In this document: positions 5,124 through 7,233 of the stretch, piece by piece
Layout: every line of letters begins with the position of its first letter
Position numbering within the stretch: the first letter of the stretch is position 1
Source: an uncultured Oscillospiraceae bacterium
GTDB taxonomy: Bacteria > Bacillota > Clostridia > Oscillospirales > Oscillospiraceae
Direction of reading: 5' to 3'
DNA length: 7,233 bases
Assembly (NCBI GenBank): GCA_934573945.1
Contig: CAKTMQ010000085.1
Span: 1 to 7,233, forward strand
Translations under genes and position numbers: made by a program
Notes under the pieces: model-generated
What the model saw: only the letters and a program-made list of their open reading frames with translations
What the model was told of the DNA's origin: nothing
Databases searched by the model: none

Positions 5124-6100
5124 GTACGATCTATGACATCACGGCGCTGGGCGAGCTGCTCATCGACTTCACCGACAGCGGCGTCTCCACCGCCGGTATG
5201 CGGCTCTTCGAGCGCAATCCCGGCGGCGCACCGGCCAATGTGCTGTCCGCCGCCGCGCGGTTTGGCCGCAGGACGGCCTTTCTGGGCAAGGTGGGAGACG
5301 ATATGCACGGCCGCTTTCTGCGTCAGACGCTGCTGGACGCCGGTATCTGCACCGACGGGCTGGTGCTGGCGCGGGATGTGTTCACCACGCTGGCCTTCGT
5401 GTCGCTGGATGACCGGGGCGAGCGCACCTTCTCCTTTGCCCGTAAGCCCGGCGCGGATACCTGCCTGCGCACCGAGGAGCTTGACCGGGAAGTCCTCACC
5501 CATACCCGGGTGCTCCACGTGGGTTCCCTATCGCTGACCGATGAGCCTGCCCGCAGTGCCACCTTTGCGGCGGTGGAGCAGGCGGCTGCTGCCGGTGCGG
5601 TGATCTCCTACGACCCCAATTACCGCGCCGCCCTGTGGCCGGATCGGGAGACGGCTGCGGCGCAGATGCGCGCCGTGGTGCCCTATGTCGATGTGATGAA
5701 ACTCTCCGATGAGGAGACGGAGCTGCTGACCGGCGCGGCGGATCCGGCGGAGGCCGCCGCCCGCCTGCTGGCGCGGGGCGTCTCCTGCGTGGCGGTGACG
5801 TTGGGGGAAAAGGGCGCTCTGACGGCCGGCGGCGGCGGAATGCGCACCGTTCCCGGCTTCTCCGTGCCGGTGGCGGACACCACCGGCGCCGGGGATGCAT
5901 TCTGGGGAGGTTTCCTCCACTATCTGCTGGCGCTGGATAAGCCGCCCGCCGCCCTGACGGCGGAGGATGCGGCGGCCTGTGCCCGCTGGGGCAACGCAGT
6001 GGCCGCCCTGTGCATCACACGCCGCGGAGCCATACCCGCCATGCCCGCGCCGGGGGAGGTCTCCGCCCTGCTGGCGGGAGAGCTGCCCTCCGGCCTGTAA
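5120..6100 (+). CDS. PfkB-family carbohydrate kinase, probable fructokinase
   Basis: A 326-residue ribokinase/PfkB-fold kinase. The N-terminal signature 'NPGGAPANVLSAAARFG' spans 33-49, with 'FLGKVGDDMHGRFL' at 55-68. 'VLHVGSLSL' (131-139) and 'YDPNYRAALW' (164-173) follow, the latter typical of fructokinases. The C-terminal ATP and anion-hole signature DTTGAGDAF is at 253-261 with catalytic base D259. The family phosphorylates fructose to fructose 6-phosphate; related members use 2-keto-3-deoxygluconate or ribose. The 'GGAPANVA'-type start and 'DPNYR' favour fructokinase (EC 2.7.1.4). Coupling to the isomerase upstream supports this, since its product from mannose is fructose. GGAGG (5108-5112) lies 7 nt before the ATG. 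It ends the unit; no T-tract terminator is visible in 6101-6168, so read-through into the riboswitch region is possible. Confidence 0.9.
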   Translation: MSTIYDITALGELLIDFTDSGVSTAGMRLFERNPGGAPANVLSAAARFGRRTAFLGKVGDDMHGRFLRQTLLDAGICTDGLVLARDVFTTLAFVSLDDRGERTFSFARKPGADTCLRTEELDREVLTHTRVLHVGSLSLTDEPARSATFAAVEQAAAAGAVISYDPNYRAALWPDRETAAAQMRAVVPYVDVMKLSDEETELLTGAADPAEAAARLLARGVSCVAVTLGEKGALTAGGGGMRTVPGFSVPVADTTGAGDAFWGGFLHYLLALDKPPAALTAEDAAACARWGNAVAALCITRRGAIPAMPAPGEVSALLAGELPSGL

Positions 6101-6168
6101 AATGCACAAGAAATGCGAAGCAGTTTTGACGAAAGATCCAAAATTTGCAGCACAGCGCTGCGGAGTGA

Positions 6169-6198
6169 TTGACACAAAACCGTAAAGTGTGCTACAGT
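6169..6198 (+). promoter_or_regulatory. Promoter of the riboswitch-gcvT transcript
   Basis: TTGACA (6169-6174) is followed after 18 nt by TACAGT (6193-6198), which carries an extended -10 TG at 6190-6191. Transcription would begin near 6205, some 35 nt before the first riboswitch helix. Confidence 0.75.
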
Positions 6199-6239
6199 GA
6201 AACAACCGAAAAACCGGAAGAACAACTGAAAAGGGAAAC

Positions 6240-6414
6240 ATCGGACGATGGGATCGGGAGAGACCGCCGCGGCGGCGCCGAAGGGGAATGCAGAAGCTCT
6301 CAGGCAAAAGGACCGGTTCCGGACGATACTCCGAAAAGGCCGGGCAGTGATACCCGACCACCGAAGGTGCAACCTTCCTCCGGGAAGGGAATCTCTCAGG
6401 TAACTCAACGGGGG
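6240..6414 (+). ncRNA. Tandem glycine riboswitch (two aptamers with kink-turn linker)
   Basis: Aptamer 1 (about 6251-6320) has GGGAGAG, the core CGCCGAAGG (6276-6284) and CTCTCAGGCAAAAGGAC (6297-6313). P1 forms from GGATCGG (6251-6257) and CCGGTTCC (6313-6320) with one bulged U. Aptamer 2 (about 6329-6413) has P2 CGGG/CCCG (6341-6344/6353-6356), the core CACCGAAGG (6359-6367), P3 CCTTCC/GGAAGG and CTCTCAGG (6393-6400). Its P1 can form from CTCCG (6329-6333) and CGGGG (6409-6413). The leader ATCG (6240-6243) pairs with linker CGAT (6324-6327). GA (6244-6245) faces GA (6322-6323) as tandem sheared pairs, the known leader-linker kink-turn. Glycine binding would raise expression of gcvT by stopping formation of the terminator whose left arm overlaps aptamer 2 P1. 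Confidence 0.93.
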
Positions 6415-6451
6415 CACAAAGCTGGCGTTTGGTAGCTTTGTGCCCTTTTTT
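6412..6451 (+). terminator. Riboswitch expression-platform intrinsic terminator
   Basis: GGGCACAAAGCT (6412-6423) pairs perfectly with AGCTTTGTGCCC (6434-6445) across a 10-nt loop and is followed by six T residues (6446-6451). Its first two G residues are shared with the proposed 3' strand of aptamer 2 P1 (6409-6413). Ligand-stabilised P1 and the terminator therefore compete, which predicts a glycine-ON switch. This mirrors the arrangement known for Bacillus subtilis gcvT. Confidence 0.9.
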
Positions 6452-6490
6452 GCTGCTAAAAAGGAACGGAACTTAAAGGAGGAAAAACGT

Positions 6491-7233
6491 ATGAGCGAAC
6501 TGAAGCGTACCCAACTGTATGACATCCATGTGGCCGCCGGCGCGGAGCTGGTGGACTTTGGCGGCTGGGAGATGCCCATCCAGTACCCCAGCGGCATCAT
6601 CGCCGAGCATCTGTACACCCGTCAGGTGTGCAGCCTGTTCGACGTGTCCCACATGGGGCGCCTGCGGATCACCGGCTCGGAGCGCAAGGTGTTTTTGCAG
6701 CACGTGCTGTCCAGCAACGTCAGCGCACTGGATCTGAACATGGCGCAGTACTGCATCATTCCCAACGAAAACGGCGGCGCGGTGGACGACGCCTATCTGT
6801 ATCTGTTCGAGGAGGACAGCTACCTGCTGGTGGTGAACGCCGCCAACACCGACAAGGATCTCAAGCATCTGTACGCGGCGCTGGAGGGCTTTGACTGCCA
6901 GATCGAGAACATCACCGACCAGTGGGCGGCCGTTGCCGTGCAGGGTCCCAAGTGCAAGGAGATGCTCACCCAGCTGGCTGGCGGCGTGCAGCTGACAGAG
7001 CCCATGAAGAACGCGCTGGGCACCGTGTCTCTGGAAGGCCATACCGCCCGGGTGGCCAAGACCGGCTATACCGGCGAGCCGCTGGGCTATGAGGTCTACG
7101 TCCGCAGCGCCGACGCCGCGTGGCTGTGGAACCGCCTGATCGAGCTGGGCGCACGTCCCGCCGGTCTGGGCGCCCGCGACACCCTGCGTCTGGAGGCCGC
7201 CCTGCCCCTGTACGGCCACGAGATGGGCACCGC
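6491..7233 (+). CDS. gcvT: Aminomethyltransferase (glycine cleavage T protein), 3' end cut by window edge
   Basis: The first 247 residues of a protein normally about 360 long; the frame is open to the window end. GcvT transfers the methylene group from the aminomethyl-lipoyl arm of GcvH to tetrahydrofolate, releasing ammonia (EC 2.1.2.10). Landmarks are 'FGGWEMPIQY' (23-32), 'SLFDVSHMGRL' (48-58), 'NGGAVDD' (94-100, holding the conserved catalytic-site Asp), 'VNAANTDKD' (115-123), 'AVQGPK' (149-154), 'AKTGYTGEPLGYEV' (189-202), and 'GLGARDTLRLEAALPLYGHE' beginning at 225. AGGAGG (6477-6482) lies 8 nt before the ATG. Transcription depends on the upstream tandem glycine riboswitch. Other gcv genes (gcvH, gcvPA, gcvPB) would be expected downstream, outside the window. 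Confidence 0.97.
   Translation, partial: MSELKRTQLYDIHVAAGAELVDFGGWEMPIQYPSGIIAEHLYTRQVCSLFDVSHMGRLRITGSERKVFLQHVLSSNVSALDLNMAQYCIIPNENGGAVDDAYLYLFEEDSYLLVVNAANTDKDLKHLYAALEGFDCQIENITDQWAAVAVQGPKCKEMLTQLAGGVQLTEPMKNALGTVSLEGHTARVAKTGYTGEPLGYEVYVRSADAAWLWNRLIELGARPAGLGARDTLRLEAALPLYGHEMGT

Noticed and set aside
6101..6168. Terminator after the fructokinase gene
   Set aside because: Only a weak GCAGC/GCTGC pairing near 6147-6161 is present, with no T-tract after it.
5528..6361. 277-codon minus-strand open frame opposite fructokinase and the riboswitch
   Set aside because: It runs through the structured riboswitch and opposite a well-supported kinase; composition is typical of an antisense shadow.
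6473..7219. 248-codon minus-strand open frame opposite gcvT
   Set aside because: It is the mirror of the conserved gcvT frame and has no protein motifs of its own.

Overview
The window looks like chromosome of a GC-rich Firmicute, most likely a gut Oscillospiraceae-type Clostridium relative. This is inferred from the high GC coding sequence, strong purine-rich Shine-Dalgarno sites, sigma-A-type promoters with near-consensus boxes, and a gene mix of YitT, MgtC/SapB, a tandem glycine riboswitch before gcvT, and small sigma-like HTH proteins. No phage structural genes, transposase, CRISPR array or toxin-antitoxin pair is visible. No single gene family here is clearly new.

Layout. The left edge carries two tRNA genes on the minus strand, Thr(UGU) and a cut Tyr(GUA), with a minus-strand promoter at 174-205. 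From 287 onward every gene is on the plus strand. First comes a two-gene module of a small coiled-coil protein and a stand-alone sigma-70 region-4-like HTH protein (287-788). A consensus promoter then drives a YitT-family membrane protein and a TetR-type regulator (879-2358). The gap from 2359 to 2725 holds a striking 268-bp block of six hairpins whose two ends are inverted copies of one another, followed by a promoter for an SDR reductase (2726-3460). That reductase has a YmfI-like (EF-P 5-aminopentanone reductase) signature and is closed by a hairpin terminator.

A second transcription unit (3678-6100) encodes an MgtC/SapB membrane protein, a cupin-type D-lyxose/D-mannose isomerase and a PfkB-family fructokinase. 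The last two overlap by ATGA. Together they could take mannose to fructose and then fructose 6-phosphate. Finally, a promoter, a tandem glycine riboswitch with a leader-linker kink-turn, and an intrinsic terminator control gcvT (6491 to beyond the window end). gcvT encodes the aminomethyltransferase of the glycine cleavage system.

The least explained items are the hairpin-rich inverted-repeat element at 2369-2636 and the coiled-coil/sigma-like pair at 287-788. The rest is recognisable housekeeping or carbohydrate metabolism.
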